Counted from the first letter of the stretch, positions 35,201 to 45,001 are shown. The stretch is DNA of 64,000 nucleotides from Schauerella fraxinea (GCA_030849945.1 JAVDKK010000006.1:62001-126000), one strand, 5' to 3'. Numbers and translations: made by a program. Notes: generated by a model from the sequence alone, not told the origin.

Positions 35201-36157
35201 ATGGACAGACGATCTGCACGTACGGTAGTCATCACAGGGGCATCCAGCGGTATCGGCCGCGCGACGGCCATGGGCTTTGCCCGCCGCGGTATGAATGTGG
35301 TACTGGCGGCGCGCGATGTGGCGGCGTTGGAGGTCGTGCGATTGGCCTGCCGGGCGGCAGGCGGCGATGCCCTGGTCGTGCGCACCGACGTCACCGACCC
35401 CGACCAGGTGTCCGCTTTGGCGAGCGAGGCGATCGGCGCGTTCGGCCAGATCGATATCTGGGTCAACAATGTCGGGATCGGCGCTGTGGGCGCATTCGAG
35501 CAGGTGCCGGTCGCCGCGCATAAACGGGTGATTGAAGCCAATCTGCTCGGCCATATGTACGGCACGCACGCGGTATTGCCGCACTTTCGCCGACGCCGGC
35601 GCGGCATCCTGATCAATATGATTTCCCTGGGGGGCTGGACGGGCGCACCGTATGCCGCCGCCTACTCGGCCAGCAAGTTCGGGTTGCGCGGCTTTTCGGA
35701 GTCGATCCGGGCGGAAGTGTCCGATATGCCGGGCATCCAGGTGTGCGAGGTGTACCCCACGTTTGTAGATACGCCGGGCGTCGCGCATGGCGGCAATTAC
35801 ACCGGCAAGCATCTGGCACCGCCGCCGCCGATGCTCGATCCGCGCGAAGTGGCGCATCGTGTGGTCGAACTTGCCTACCGGCCGCGTGCCTCGACGTTGG
35901 TGGGCGGCATCGCCTGGCCGGTGCGGCTGGCGCACAGCGTGGCCCCCGATCTCTCGGCCAAAATCACGCGGGTATTGATGGATATCGGTTTCCGTCGCGC
36001 CAAGCGTGCCCGCAATACCGACGGCAATCTGTACGCGCCGTCGGCGGGGCATGCCGTAGATGGGGGCTTCCGCGAGGCCGCACGCAAGAAGGGCAGCCCG
36101 CTCAAGGTAGGCGCATTGGCGATGGTGGCGTTTGCGGCGTGGCGGGTGCTGCGTTGA
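35201..36157 (+). CDS. SDR family oxidoreductase
   Basis: A 318-residue SDR with a C-terminal extension. It has TGASSGIGRATAMGFARRGM for the cofactor, IDIWVNNVGIG, and the catalytic AYSASKFGLRG. The last 70 residues are basic and end in a short hydrophobic stretch (VGALAMVAFAAWRVLR), which may anchor the enzyme to the membrane. This layout is common in SDRs annotated only as oxidoreductases. The substrate is unknown. The start is the ATG of MDRRSARTVVITG. Confidence 0.85.
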   Translation: MDRRSARTVVITGASSGIGRATAMGFARRGMNVVLAARDVAALEVVRLACRAAGGDALVVRTDVTDPDQVSALASEAIGAFGQIDIWVNNVGIGAVGAFEQVPVAAHKRVIEANLLGHMYGTHAVLPHFRRRRRGILINMISLGGWTGAPYAAAYSASKFGLRGFSESIRAEVSDMPGIQVCEVYPTFVDTPGVAHGGNYTGKHLAPPPPMLDPREVAHRVVELAYRPRASTLVGGIAWPVRLAHSVAPDLSAKITRVLMDIGFRRAKRARNTDGNLYAPSAGHAVDGGFREAARKKGSPLKVGALAMVAFAAWRVLR

Positions 36158-36264
36158 CGTGATTGATGCGCGCTGACGAGGCGAAAGGGCTTGGCATGCA
36201 GCGACCGTGAATGCACCCGCGGGTGCAGCGTGGATCGCCTATGATCTTGGGCTTTTCGTCGGCC

Positions 36265-36296
36265 CGTTTGGGTGGACGAACGTTTCAACCCAAACG
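36265..36296. promoter_or_regulatory. Inverted repeat upstream of the Sel1-repeat gene
   Basis: CGTTTGGGT and ACCCAAACG form a perfect 9-bp inverted repeat with a 14-base loop, 38 bases before the Sel1 gene start. It could be an operator, or a stem in the leader that affects translation. No T tract follows. Confidence 0.4.
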
Positions 36297-36333
36297 TTCT
36301 CGGATTGCCCGGGGCGCATCATCAAAAAGAATA

Positions 36334-37503
36334 ATGGCCTTACCTGTCACGTTCAAACATTCCATCGCCGCCATGGCGTGCGCCATTCCGCTGCTGCTTT
36401 CCACGCCGGTCAGTGCCGGCTGGGATGAGGGATACGCCGCATATCACAGCGAAAACTATGCGGTGGCTTTAAAGCATTTCGAGCCGCTGGCCGCCCAGGG
36501 CGATGCGAAAAGTCAGTTTCAGCTCGGCATCATGTATGACCACGGTCGTGGCGTTCCCAAGGACGCCGAGAAGGCGGCTGCCTGGTATCTCAAGGCGGCC
36601 GAGCAAGGCTATGCCGATGCCCAGGTCAATATCGGCATGATGTATGACCGTGGCGAGGGTGTGCCGGTCGATCATGAGAAAGCGCTGTTGTGGACCCGCC
36701 GTGCCGCCGAACAGGGTGCGGTCACGGCCCAGTTCAACCTTGGCGTGACCTACCAGACCGGCGAGGGTGTGCCGGCGCCCGATCCCCAGCAGGCCGTAGC
36801 GTGGTACACGAAGGCGGCCGAACAGGGCCATGCCGGGGCGCAATCCAATCTGGGCGTGATGTACGACGATGGCAAGCAGATCCCCGAGAACCCCGAACGT
36901 GCCGCCTTCTGGTTTCGCAAGGCAGCCGATCAGGGGTTGAAGCAGGCGCAGACCAATCTGGGCAAGCTGTATGACGAAGGCCGCGGGGTGGACGAAAACG
37001 CCGAGGAGGCGGTGAAGTGGTATCGCCTGGGTGCGGAGCAGGGTGACGATGTGGGCCAATACAACCTGGCGTTGATGTATGCCGATGGGCGCGGCGTGCC
37101 GAAAGACATCAAGACGTCTGTGATGTGGATGCGCCGATCGGGCGACAACGGTAATGTCGACGCGCAGTTCAATATGGGCGCCGTGTATCAGAACGGCATG
37201 GGCGTGGATAAAGATCCGAAGGCCGCTGCGGCGTGGTTTCAGAAGGCTGCGGAGGCGGGCGATTCCGGCGCGCTGATGCAACTCAGCCGCGCGTATGCCG
37301 GCGGCAACGGCGTGCCTAAGGATCCCGTCCGGGCGTACATGCTGCTTGACGTGCTGCAGGCGGTGGATCCTGAGGCGGAGGACCTGGCCGCTGAGCGTGT
37401 GAAACGGGTGACGTTCTTGAATCCCGCTCAGATCGAGCAGGCTAAAACGTTAGCGCAGCGCGTTGTCAGCCGCGATATCGGGCTGGAAGCAGCGCTGCGC
37501 TAG
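36334..37503 (+). CDS. Sel1-like repeat (SLR) protein, exported
   Basis: A 389-residue protein. A signal peptide (MACAIPLLLSTPVSAGW) is followed by about nine 36-residue Sel1-type helical repeats, each with the pattern AQxNLGxMYxxGxGVPxDxxKAxxWxxKAAEQG. Such repeat proteins are scaffolds for protein-protein contacts, often in envelope or stress pathways. The partner is unknown. The start ATG follows AAAAAGAATA without a strong Shine-Dalgarno. It converges with the DUF4142 gene, only ten bases apart. Confidence 0.9.
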   Translation: MALPVTFKHSIAAMACAIPLLLSTPVSAGWDEGYAAYHSENYAVALKHFEPLAAQGDAKSQFQLGIMYDHGRGVPKDAEKAAAWYLKAAEQGYADAQVNIGMMYDRGEGVPVDHEKALLWTRRAAEQGAVTAQFNLGVTYQTGEGVPAPDPQQAVAWYTKAAEQGHAGAQSNLGVMYDDGKQIPENPERAAFWFRKAADQGLKQAQTNLGKLYDEGRGVDENAEEAVKWYRLGAEQGDDVGQYNLALMYADGRGVPKDIKTSVMWMRRSGDNGNVDAQFNMGAVYQNGMGVDKDPKAAAAWFQKAAEAGDSGALMQLSRAYAGGNGVPKDPVRAYMLLDVLQAVDPEAEDLAAERVKRVTFLNPAQIEQAKTLAQRVVSRDIGLEAALR

Positions 37504-37513
37504 AACGAGGCGA

Positions 37514-38080
37514 TCAACGGCGGGTAGCCGTGTCCTTGCTCGGATAGACGGTTTCAGGCGCGACGTCTTTGGCCAACGTGTTGGCCATCGCGTAGTGCGC
37601 ATTTACGGTCGTCAACACCGTGCGCGCAAACCCGCGCACATCCACATCGATAGACCGTTCCGCCGTGCGCTTGTAGCTTTCCAGTTGCTCGAACTGGAAG
37701 CTGCCGCCCACATGCTTGAGATAAGCGACATCGAAGTCTTTGCCCTTCAGTGCCGACATTGTTTTGATCTGACCTTGCTGTTCGGCCGTCGGGTTGGCCG
37801 GCAGCTTCACGGTCTTCTTGTCGGCCAGTCGCTTGAGCGTTTCGTCGATGCGCTTGTTGTCTTCGATCGTGAGCTTGGCGTATTTCTTCACGCCGCTGTC
37901 GTCCGCCCGATCGGCCGCCAACTCGCTTGCCTCGATGCCGAACTGGCTGCCTTGTGCTGCTTGCTGCAGGAACTTGGCGTCCGTGGCGTTAAGCGTTTCG
38001 GCGGCAAAGGCCGGAAGGTGCAGGGCCATGACGGCGGCAGCAACGATGGCGGTGCAGGGGGTAAGCAGAGAGCGTTTCAC
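37514..38080 (-). CDS. DUF4142 domain-containing exported protein
   Basis: A 188-residue protein with an N-terminal signal peptide (TAIVAAAVMALHLPAFAAE). The DUF4142 body has DAKFLQQAAQGSQFGIEASE, VKKYAKLTIEDNKRIDETLK and FDVAYLKHVGGSFQFEQLES. It is predicted to be a periplasmic four-helix, ferritin-like fold; the function is not established. It is divergent from the chemoreceptor gene across about 230 bases. Confidence 0.88.
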   Translation of the reverse strand: MKRSLLTPCTAIVAAAVMALHLPAFAAETLNATDAKFLQQAAQGSQFGIEASELAADRADDSGVKKYAKLTIEDNKRIDETLKRLADKKTVKLPANPTAEQQGQIKTMSALKGKDFDVAYLKHVGGSFQFEQLESYKRTAERSIDVDVRGFARTVLTTVNAHYAMANTLAKDVAPETVYPSKDTATRR

Positions 38081-38310
38081 AGGCGAGCCTCACAAATAGG
38101 TTGCACCTGCTTGGCAACCCGCGTGCCCGCTGGGCGGACGGGTGTCTTGGCATCCGGCCGTCCGGCCGTCCGGGCGTGTGGCGGGGGAGGTAGGAGGGCG
38201 CCACCAGGTGCGCTGAGCCGGCGCGCACGGTTACGGTCAGCCTGACGCGGTTTGTTCTACTACGGTTGACGCGCTTGTCGACTTACTCCTCACAGACCAC
38301 GACTCCGATC

Positions 38311-39948
38311 ATGAACAGACTCCCCGTACCCGCCCTGACGGTAAAGGCTCGCATTTTTGCGGGTTTCGCACTCATTCTCCTGATGATGATGGCGCTGACT
38401 GCGATCGGCATCATACGGGTCAACGCGATTTCGTCCAGCTTGAGCACGATCGGCGATGTGAACAGCGTCAAGCAGCGCTACGCCATCAATTTTCGTGGCA
38501 GTGTGCACGACCGGGCGATTCTGCTGCGCGACGTCGTGCTGGTCAGCGACCGGGAATTGGCGGTAACGCTCGCAAGCATCGATCTGCTTGCTTCCGAATA
38601 CGCCCTGTCGGCAAATCCGCTGGATAGCATCACCGCCCAATTTCCCGCAACTGCCACCGACGAACGCGAGATTCTGGCCTCGATCAAGCAAATCGAGGCG
38701 CGCACGTTGCCTATCATCAAGCAGGTGGTGGCGCAGCGCCAGGCTGGCCGCGCCGATGAGGCACAAGCGCTGATGCTTGACGAGGCGCGCCCCGCGTTCA
38801 TCGAATGGCTGGCGCGCATCAATCAATTCATCGATCTGCAGGAGTCGCTCAACCAGCGCGAGGGCGCCGACACGCGTGCCGTCGCAAGCGGGTTTCAGAC
38901 CCTGATGGTGGCCATGTGCCTGGCGGCGTTGCTCGCAGGCGCCGTGGTCGCCACCCTCATCACGCGTTCGCTGCTGCGGTCGCTGGGAGGCGAACCGGGC
39001 GAGGCGCGTGCCGTGGCGCAGGGTATCGCGGCCGGCAACCTGACGATGCGGATCGCGCTCAAACGCAAGGGCGAAGCCAGTGTGTTGTCGGCCATGCAGG
39101 ACATGCGCGACAGTCTGTCGACGATCGTCCATCGTGTGCGTGGCGGCACGGACGACATGGCCGCCGTGTCCAACCAGATCGCCGAAGGCAACCAGGATCT
39201 GGCGGCGCGCACCGCGTTGCAGGCCAGCGCGTTGCAGCAGACGACCTCGTCGATGGAGGATCTCACTGCCATGGTCAAGCAAAACGTCGAAAGCGCGCGG
39301 CAAGCGAACGAACTGGCGCGAACGACCTCGGATGCTGCGGTAAAAGGCGGCGACGTGGTGGGGCAGGTGGTTGTCACCATGCAGTCGATCAGCGAGTCGG
39401 CAAGCAAGATATCCGACATCATTGGGGTCATCGACGGTATTGCGTTTCAAACCAATATTCTGGCGTTGAATGCAGCCGTGGAAGCGGCGCGGGCAGGCGA
39501 ACAAGGACGTGGGTTTGCCGTGGTCGCGTCGGAGGTGCGGGGCCTCGCGTTGCGTTCGGCCAATGCCGCCAAGGAGATCAAGGCGTTGATCGTCGATTCG
39601 GTCGACAAGATCTCGGCCGGCAATACCTTGGCGACCGAAGCGGGCAACACCATGAGCGATCTGGTGAGCCGGGTCGAACGGGTGACCACGATCATGGGTG
39701 AGATCACTCAGGCCAGCCAGGCGCAGAGCGAGGGTATCGAACAGGTCAACCGCGCGATCGGCGAAATGGATCAGGTCACACAGCAAAACGCGGCATTGGT
39801 GGAAGAGGCCGCTGCGGCGGCCAGTGCTCTGCAGTCGCGGGCGGCCGAGCTGGCGACGCTGGTGTCGGTGTTCAAATTGGATGCCTCCGGCGCCCGGCGG
39901 GATGCCCCGGAGATGGCGGTGCAGGTCGCACCGCTTGCACTGTGTTGA
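38311..39948 (+). CDS. Methyl-accepting chemotaxis protein
   Basis: A 545-residue chemoreceptor. The first membrane helix is at about 13-35 (IFAGFALILLMMMALTAIGI), followed by a four-helix-bundle periplasmic sensor, a second helix near 200-222 (LMVAMCLAALLAGAVVATLI), a HAMP linker and the cytoplasmic signalling domain. The conserved hairpin tip is IDGIAFQTNILALNAAVEAA. No C-terminal CheR pentapeptide is visible. No chemotaxis or flagellar genes are in the window, so this is an orphan receptor. The ligand is unknown. The start ATG lacks a clear Shine-Dalgarno. Confidence 0.94.
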   Translation: MNRLPVPALTVKARIFAGFALILLMMMALTAIGIIRVNAISSSLSTIGDVNSVKQRYAINFRGSVHDRAILLRDVVLVSDRELAVTLASIDLLASEYALSANPLDSITAQFPATATDEREILASIKQIEARTLPIIKQVVAQRQAGRADEAQALMLDEARPAFIEWLARINQFIDLQESLNQREGADTRAVASGFQTLMVAMCLAALLAGAVVATLITRSLLRSLGGEPGEARAVAQGIAAGNLTMRIALKRKGEASVLSAMQDMRDSLSTIVHRVRGGTDDMAAVSNQIAEGNQDLAARTALQASALQQTTSSMEDLTAMVKQNVESARQANELARTTSDAAVKGGDVVGQVVVTMQSISESASKISDIIGVIDGIAFQTNILALNAAVEAARAGEQGRGFAVVASEVRGLALRSANAAKEIKALIVDSVDKISAGNTLATEAGNTMSDLVSRVERVTTIMGEITQASQAQSEGIEQVNRAIGEMDQVTQQNAALVEEAAAAASALQSRAAELATLVSVFKLDASGARRDAPEMAVQVAPLALC

Positions 39949-39976
39949 TTGGCAGGCGCGTGTACGCGATCGGCGC

Positions 39977-40936
39977 CTATATCCCGATCGACAAGGTGTT
40001 CGGCATCGCCGCGCGCATGATCTCGATGAACTTCCGTAGCTTGGCGGGGTAGTAACGCGCGTAGGGGTAGACCACGCTTACGGGCAGCGGCGCGGCTTGC
40101 CAGTCGCGTGCGATCTGCACGAGCTTGCCGCTGGCGATGTCTTCGTTGAGCAGCCACGCCGAACCCGCGCATGCGCCTAAGCCAGATACCGCTGCGCTGC
40201 GCAGGGCGTACAGGCTATCCGTGCTCATGCGCGGGTTGAGCGATAGGCGATGGGCGATGCCGCTGCGGGCATGCGTGAGTGTGATCTCGTTGCGATAAAA
40301 CGTGCGTAGCGCCAGCCACGGATAGCGCGCCAGATCGGCGGCATGCTCAGGCAGCGGATCGTCGCCCAGCAAGGCGGGCGACGCCACCACAATGCGCGGA
40401 ATTTCTCCCATCCGGATCGCCACTACGTCAGGGTTGGCAATGTCGCCCACTTGAATAGCGCAGTCGATGCCGTCGGCAATGAAGTCTGGCGTGTTGTCGT
40501 GCAAGAGCCATTCAACCGTCATCTGTGGGTACGCGTTGAGATACGTGGCCAGCGGGAAAACCAATTGTTCCTGACCGAAGGCGTGCGGCACGATCACGCG
40601 CAGCGTGCCCGACGGTTCGTCACCCGTACCGCGCAGATCGGCTTCGAAAGCTTCCCAGCTTGCCAATAAGGCTTTTGCGCCGGTGAAGCAGCGCTCGCCG
40701 TCTTCGGTGAGCTTCATCGCGTGGGTAGACCGCTGCAGCAGGCGCGATCCCAGCGATCGCTCCAGCGCCTGCAAGCGGCGGCTGACGGTGGGTTGGGTGG
40801 TGCCCAACTGATAGGCGGCGGCCGAGAGACTGCCGGCCTCGACGATGCGCACGAACGTTTGCATCAGCTCGATGCGGTCGGCATTGATGCTTGTGGGCGG
40901 GGCCATCACAGCGGGAGGCAAATTCGCTTTGGTCAT
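39977..40936 (-). CDS. LysR-type transcriptional regulator
   Basis: A LysR protein of 319 residues. The HTH region is RIELMQTFVRIVEAGSLSAA with GTTQPTVSRRLQALERSLGS. The effector domain begins near residue 95 (GTLRVIVPHAFGQEQLVFPL). Sequence style matches the CrgA-like subgroup. The start is taken at the ATG of MTKANLPP; GTG at 40954 and ATG at 40906 are alternatives. It is divergent from the MFS gene at 41033 and is its likely regulator. Confidence 0.88.
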   Translation of the reverse strand: MTKANLPPAVMAPPTSINADRIELMQTFVRIVEAGSLSAAAYQLGTTQPTVSRRLQALERSLGSRLLQRSTHAMKLTEDGERCFTGAKALLASWEAFEADLRGTGDEPSGTLRVIVPHAFGQEQLVFPLATYLNAYPQMTVEWLLHDNTPDFIADGIDCAIQVGDIANPDVVAIRMGEIPRIVVASPALLGDDPLPEHAADLARYPWLALRTFYRNEITLTHARSGIAHRLSLNPRMSTDSLYALRSAAVSGLGACAGSAWLLNEDIASGKLVQIARDWQAAPLPVSVVYPYARYYPAKLRKFIEIMRAAMPNTLSIGI

Positions 40937-41032
40937 ACGCGATACGTATAACACTTGTTCGTTTCATGCGCCTACCGCGTTGCAGCATATGGGAGGAAAC
41001 TGCGGCATCGCTTCCAACTTAGAGTCAACGCC

Positions 41033-42265
41033 ATGTCTTCCATGCCGTCCTTACATACGCCTGCTGCATCTCAAACCGGGCTTTCGCTGCCGTTGACCCT
41101 GCTCCTGGCTGCCGGTGCCGGTCTTGCCGTGGCCTCGCTTTATTACAGCCAACCCATGTTGGGCGTGCTGGGCGCCGACATCGGCGCATCGGATCAAGCC
41201 GTGGGTTTTGTACCGACGCTCACGCAGTTGGGCTACGCAATGGGCATCCTGTTGCTCGCGCCGTTGGGCGACCGGTACGATCGCCGTCGCATCATCCTGA
41301 TCAAAGCGGCATTGCTGGTGGCGGCGTTGTTGGCGGGCGGTATGGCGCCCGGTATCGGCATGCTGCTGGCCGCCAGTCTTGCGATCGGTCTTTCGGCCAC
41401 CCTGGCCCAGGATATCGTGCCGGCGGCCGCCACACTCGCACCCGAAGCGCATCGCGGCAAGGTGGTCGGAACGGTGATGACGGGGCTGCTGCTGGGCATC
41501 TTGCTTTCACGCGTCGTGAGCGGGTTCGTGGCCGAGCATTTCGGTTGGCGCGCGATGTTTATGGGAGCAGCGGTTAGCATTGCCCTGATCGGACTGGCCG
41601 CCGCGCGCGGGTTGCCGCGGTTTCAGCCGACCACACAGCTCGCCTATTCGGCGCTGTTGGGGTCCTTGGGCCAGTTGTGGCGCAAGCACTCGGCGTTGCG
41701 CCGCGCGGCGCTGTCGCAGGGGTTGCTGTCGGTGGGCTTCAGCGCGTTCTGGTCGACATTGGCCGTGATGTTGCACGGTGAGCCGTTTCATTTGGGAAGT
41801 GCTGCGGCGGGTGCCTTCGGCTTGGCCGGTGCGGCCGGCGCATTGGCTGCGCCGTTGGCGGGGCGCATCGCGGATCGCCGCGGCCCCGAACTTGTGACGC
41901 GGTTGGGCACCGGTTTGGCAGCCGTGTCGTTTGCGGCGATGCTGTTGTCGCCCTTGCTGTCGGCGCAATCGCAGATTGCTTTGATCGTTGCCAGCGCGAT
42001 CGGCTTCGACCTCGGCATTCAGGCGGCGCTGATCGCGCATCAGTCCATTGTCTACAGCATCGAGCCCGGCGCACGCAGCCGGTTGAACGCAGTGCTGTTC
42101 GTACTGGTGTTTATCGGCATGGCGGTGGGCGCTGCGCTGGGCAGCGTGCTGCTGGCCCAGTGGGGATGGATGGCGGTGGCCGCGCTGTCGACGGCTGCGG
42201 CGTTGGGCGCACTGATTGTGCGGGTATGGCCGAGCCGGGCGCCGATCACGGTCGCGGCGGCGTGA
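41033..42265 (+). CDS. MFS transporter (12-helix efflux type)
   Basis: A 410-residue major facilitator with about twelve hydrophobic helices. The cytoplasmic loop 2-3 motif is GDRYDRRRIILIKAALL, and the second half contains LAGRIADRRGPELVTRLG. SLYYSQPMLGVLG at the first periplasmic loop is typical of the YgaY/NepI-like group of predicted efflux carriers. The substrate is unknown. Divergent pairing with a LysR gene suggests inducible export. Confidence 0.88.
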   Translation: MSSMPSLHTPAASQTGLSLPLTLLLAAGAGLAVASLYYSQPMLGVLGADIGASDQAVGFVPTLTQLGYAMGILLLAPLGDRYDRRRIILIKAALLVAALLAGGMAPGIGMLLAASLAIGLSATLAQDIVPAAATLAPEAHRGKVVGTVMTGLLLGILLSRVVSGFVAEHFGWRAMFMGAAVSIALIGLAAARGLPRFQPTTQLAYSALLGSLGQLWRKHSALRRAALSQGLLSVGFSAFWSTLAVMLHGEPFHLGSAAAGAFGLAGAAGALAAPLAGRIADRRGPELVTRLGTGLAAVSFAAMLLSPLLSAQSQIALIVASAIGFDLGIQAALIAHQSIVYSIEPGARSRLNAVLFVLVFIGMAVGAALGSVLLAQWGWMAVAALSTAAALGALIVRVWPSRAPITVAAA

Positions 42266-42320
42266 CATCCCAGAGTGGGCGTCGTGTGCGCTTCAAGGCC
42301 CTCCGGCGCGGCGCCTGCGC

Positions 42321-43259
42321 TTAATGACGCGGGCGCCGCACCAGAATCGATTTGCCGAAAATGCTCTCGACCATTTCAACCGCCATGACCGCCGTCTGAT
42401 TGCGCACGTCCAGCGCGGGGTTGAGTTCAACAATGTCGAGCGACCCCACGCGTCCGCAATCCGCGATCATTTCCATGCACAGTTGCGCTTCGCGATACGT
42501 CGGGCCGCCGGAAACGGTCGTGCCCACGCCGGGTGCGAATTGAGGGTCGAGAAAATCGACGTCGAAGCTCACGTGCAGATGGGTGTTGTCATCGATGTTT
42601 TCCAGCGCCTGCGTCATGACTTCGCGCATGCCGAGTTCGTCGATCGCGCGCATGTCGAAGACTTCGATGCCGGCATCGTGGATGAATTCGCGTTCGCCAT
42701 CGTCCACACTGCGAATACCCACTTGCCGTACTTGGTCGGGCGTGATCGCCGGCGTGTGGCCGCCGATCGAGGTGAGCAGATCGACGCCGTGGCCGCACAG
42801 CACGGCCACCGGCATACCGTGCGTATTGCCGGTGGGTGTGAGCACGCTGGTGTTGAAGTCGCTGTGAGCATCCAGCCATAGCACGCGCAAGGTTTTGCCG
42901 GTGTCGCGGCAGTGACGTGCGGCGGCGCTTACCGAGCCTATCCCCAAGCAGTGGTCGCCGCCCAGCATGATGGGCAGCCGATTGGCCTGAAGTTCGGCAT
43001 AGACGGCGTCGTGTACGGCCACGTTCCAGGCTGCCGTCTCCTGCAGATGGCGAAAGCCATCTACCGGCGGCAGCCACGGATTGAGCGGGCCGCTCAAGTC
43101 GCCCCGATCTTCCACGTGCAGCCCGCGCCGCAGCAACGCTTCGGTCAGGCCTGCCACGCGCAGGGCTTGCGGGCCCATCGAGGCGCCGCGCACGCTGGCG
43201 CCCACATCGGTGGGCGCGCCAATCAGCGACACGCCATCGTAAACAAGGGGAAGGATCAT
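42321..43259 (-). CDS. rocF: Arginase
   Basis: A 312-residue ureohydrolase. Manganese-binding motifs are all present: LGGDHCLGIG, LWLDAHSDFNTS and VSFDVDFLDP. SLIGAPTDVGASVRGASMGP near the N-terminus is typical of arginase, not agmatinase. It hydrolyses L-arginine to ornithine and urea. It is the last gene of the long guanidino-compound operon, 33 bases after the 2-hydroxyacid dehydrogenase. Confidence 0.93.
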   Translation of the reverse strand: MILPLVYDGVSLIGAPTDVGASVRGASMGPQALRVAGLTEALLRRGLHVEDRGDLSGPLNPWLPPVDGFRHLQETAAWNVAVHDAVYAELQANRLPIMLGGDHCLGIGSVSAAARHCRDTGKTLRVLWLDAHSDFNTSVLTPTGNTHGMPVAVLCGHGVDLLTSIGGHTPAITPDQVRQVGIRSVDDGEREFIHDAGIEVFDMRAIDELGMREVMTQALENIDDNTHLHVSFDVDFLDPQFAPGVGTTVSGGPTYREAQLCMEMIADCGRVGSLDIVELNPALDVRNQTAVMAVEMVESIFGKSILVRRPRH

Positions 43260-43292
43260 GGCTTCAGACTTCTAAATAGTGCGAGCATAGCG

Positions 43293-44234
43293 TCAATAGC
43301 CGCGCGCCGGATCGACTGCGGCATGCAGGGGCAGACCCGCATCCAGGCGGCGTACGTTGTCGAGCACTTGCCCCACGATCGCCTCGTCGTTGGCGACTGC
43401 GGCAATGTGCGGGGTGACGATCAGGTTGGGGGCGTCCCACAGCGGATCGGTGGCAGGCAAGGGCTCTTGCGGGAACACATCCACCAAAGCGCCGCGAAGT
43501 TGCCCAGAGCGCAGTGCGGTTTGCAGATCCTCCGCATCGAGGTGCGCTCCGCGGCCGCAGTGAATCAGCGTCGCCCCGTGCGGCAAGGCATCAAACACGT
43601 CTCGATCGAGGATGCCGGCGGTATCCGGTGTGAGCGGGAGCAGACAGACGAGGATGTCGACCTGCGCCAGAAACGCGTCGCGTTGCGCCTGGCCGTGATA
43701 CATCGCCACGTTAGGCAACGACTTCTCCGAGCGCGACCAGCCGCTTACACGAAAGCCCGCATGCGCGAGCAGGGCGGCCACATGCGCGCCCAGTACGCCC
43801 ACGCCCATGATGCCAACGGTGCACGTCGATGCAGGGTGCTGCAACACGCGGCGCCAGGTTTTGCCGGCCTGATCGCGCAGCATCGCGTCGAACTGCCGAT
43901 GAAAATGCAGGGCGCCCCACAGCACGTATTGCGCCATGCTGTCGGCCAGATCGGGATCGACAATGCGACACACGTGTACGGCGGGCAGACCGGGGTACGC
44001 GAGGATATTGTCGGCGCCCGCGCCGATGCTGTGCACCAGTTTCAGGTTGGTGAACGGGTCGAGCGAGCCGGGGGCGGGCCGCCACGATACGACCACGTCG
44101 ACCGCGGCAGGATCGCCCAGCGCGTCGGCACCAACGATGCGCCAGGCTGGCGCACGGTCGGCCGCCAGTTGGGCCAGGCGTGGCAGGTCGCGGCTTTGAC
44201 CCACGAACGCAATGGTGCCGGTACGTGGGGTCAT
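43293..44234 (-). CDS. D-isomer-specific 2-hydroxyacid dehydrogenase (GhrA-like)
   Basis: A 313-residue NAD(P)-dependent dehydrogenase. The nucleotide site is VGIMGVGVLGAHVAALLAHA. Catalytic residues fall in IHCGRGAHLD (Arg), DVFPQEPLP (Glu) and VTPHIAA (His). Overall it resembles glyoxylate/hydroxypyruvate reductase A. The start overlaps the aldolase stop (ATGA). Together with the aldolase it probably processes a hydroxy or keto acid released from the operon's substrate. Confidence 0.88.
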   Translation of the reverse strand: MTPRTGTIAFVGQSRDLPRLAQLAADRAPAWRIVGADALGDPAAVDVVVSWRPAPGSLDPFTNLKLVHSIGAGADNILAYPGLPAVHVCRIVDPDLADSMAQYVLWGALHFHRQFDAMLRDQAGKTWRRVLQHPASTCTVGIMGVGVLGAHVAALLAHAGFRVSGWSRSEKSLPNVAMYHGQAQRDAFLAQVDILVCLLPLTPDTAGILDRDVFDALPHGATLIHCGRGAHLDAEDLQTALRSGQLRGALVDVFPQEPLPATDPLWDAPNLIVTPHIAAVANDEAIVGQVLDNVRRLDAGLPLHAAVDPARGY

Positions 44235-45001
44235 GCGCGATAGTCCTCGTCGATCAGGCGCAATGCGGCGGCCCACGCAAGCTGGTTGATGGCGTCGGCG
44301 GCGTCGTCCACATACTGGGCGGCTGTCTTTCGGCAGACGGCTTCGGATGGCACGCGCAGCTTCGCGCCGCCGGCCTGTGCGTGAATTTGCGCCTGGCAGG
44401 CGGCTTCGAGAAAATAGATTTCATGAAAGGCCTCGGCCGCGCTGGGTCCGCCCACCAGCAATCCGTGGTTGCGCAGGATCATGGCGCGGTTCGATCCCAG
44501 GTCGCGCACCAGCCGTTCGCGTTCGCCGAGATCCAGCGCGATGCCTTCGTAGTCGTGATAACTGAGGCACCCATAAAACTTGAGGGCATGCTGGCTGATC
44601 GGCAGCAAGCCGTCTTCTTGCGCGGCAACGCCGATGCCGGCCGCCGTGTGGGTGTGAATCACGTAGTTCAGATCGGGCCGAGCATGATGGATGGCCGAGT
44701 GAATGGTGAAGCCGGCCGCATTCACATCGCGGTCGGAGGCGGCCACCGCGTTATCGCAGCGCTTGCCGTCATGATCGATCTTGATCAGGTCGGACGCCCG
44801 CATGTCCTTGAACAGCACGCCGTAGCGATTGATCAGGAACCGGTTGGATTCATCCGGCACGCGCGCCGTGATGTGCGTGTCGATCATATCGGTCATGCGA
44901 AAGTGCGCGATCACGCGATACAGCGCGGCCAGCTCGCAGCGCGTTTGCCATTCGGCCGGCGAGACGTCGATGGGCTGGGCGGCGAGTGCGGCAGTAGTCA
45001 T
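44231..45001 (-). CDS. Class II aldolase/adducin family protein
   Basis: A 256-residue protein with the class II aldolase fold. DTHITARVPDESNRFLINRY leads to IHSAIHHARPDLNYVIHTHT, where the paired His residues bind Zn, and AMILRNHGLLVGG supplies the third region. Members include fuculose-phosphate aldolase and decarboxylases; the substrate here is unknown. The catalytic Glu normally found in this family was not assigned with certainty. It is coupled to the dehydrogenase gene and 93 bases after the ABC-transporter binding-protein gene. Confidence 0.86.
   Translation of the reverse strand: MTTAALAAQPIDVSPAEWQTRCELAALYRVIAHFRMTDMIDTHITARVPDESNRFLINRYGVLFKDMRASDLIKIDHDGKRCDNAVAASDRDVNAAGFTIHSAIHHARPDLNYVIHTHTAAGIGVAAQEDGLLPISQHALKFYGCLSYHDYEGIALDLGERERLVRDLGSNRAMILRNHGLLVGGPSAAEAFHEIYFLEAACQAQIHAQAGGAKLRVPSEAVCRKTAAQYVDDAADAINQLAWAAALRLIDEDYRA

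Noticed and set aside
38154..38173. Short CCGGCCGT direct repeats between the DUF4142 and chemoreceptor genes
   Set aside because: Only two and a half eight-base copies in a GC-rich stretch, most likely chance.
42912..44243. A 443-codon plus-strand frame opposite arginase and the 2-hydroxyacid dehydrogenase
   Set aside because: Both minus-strand genes have intact catalytic motifs, and the opposite product has none.
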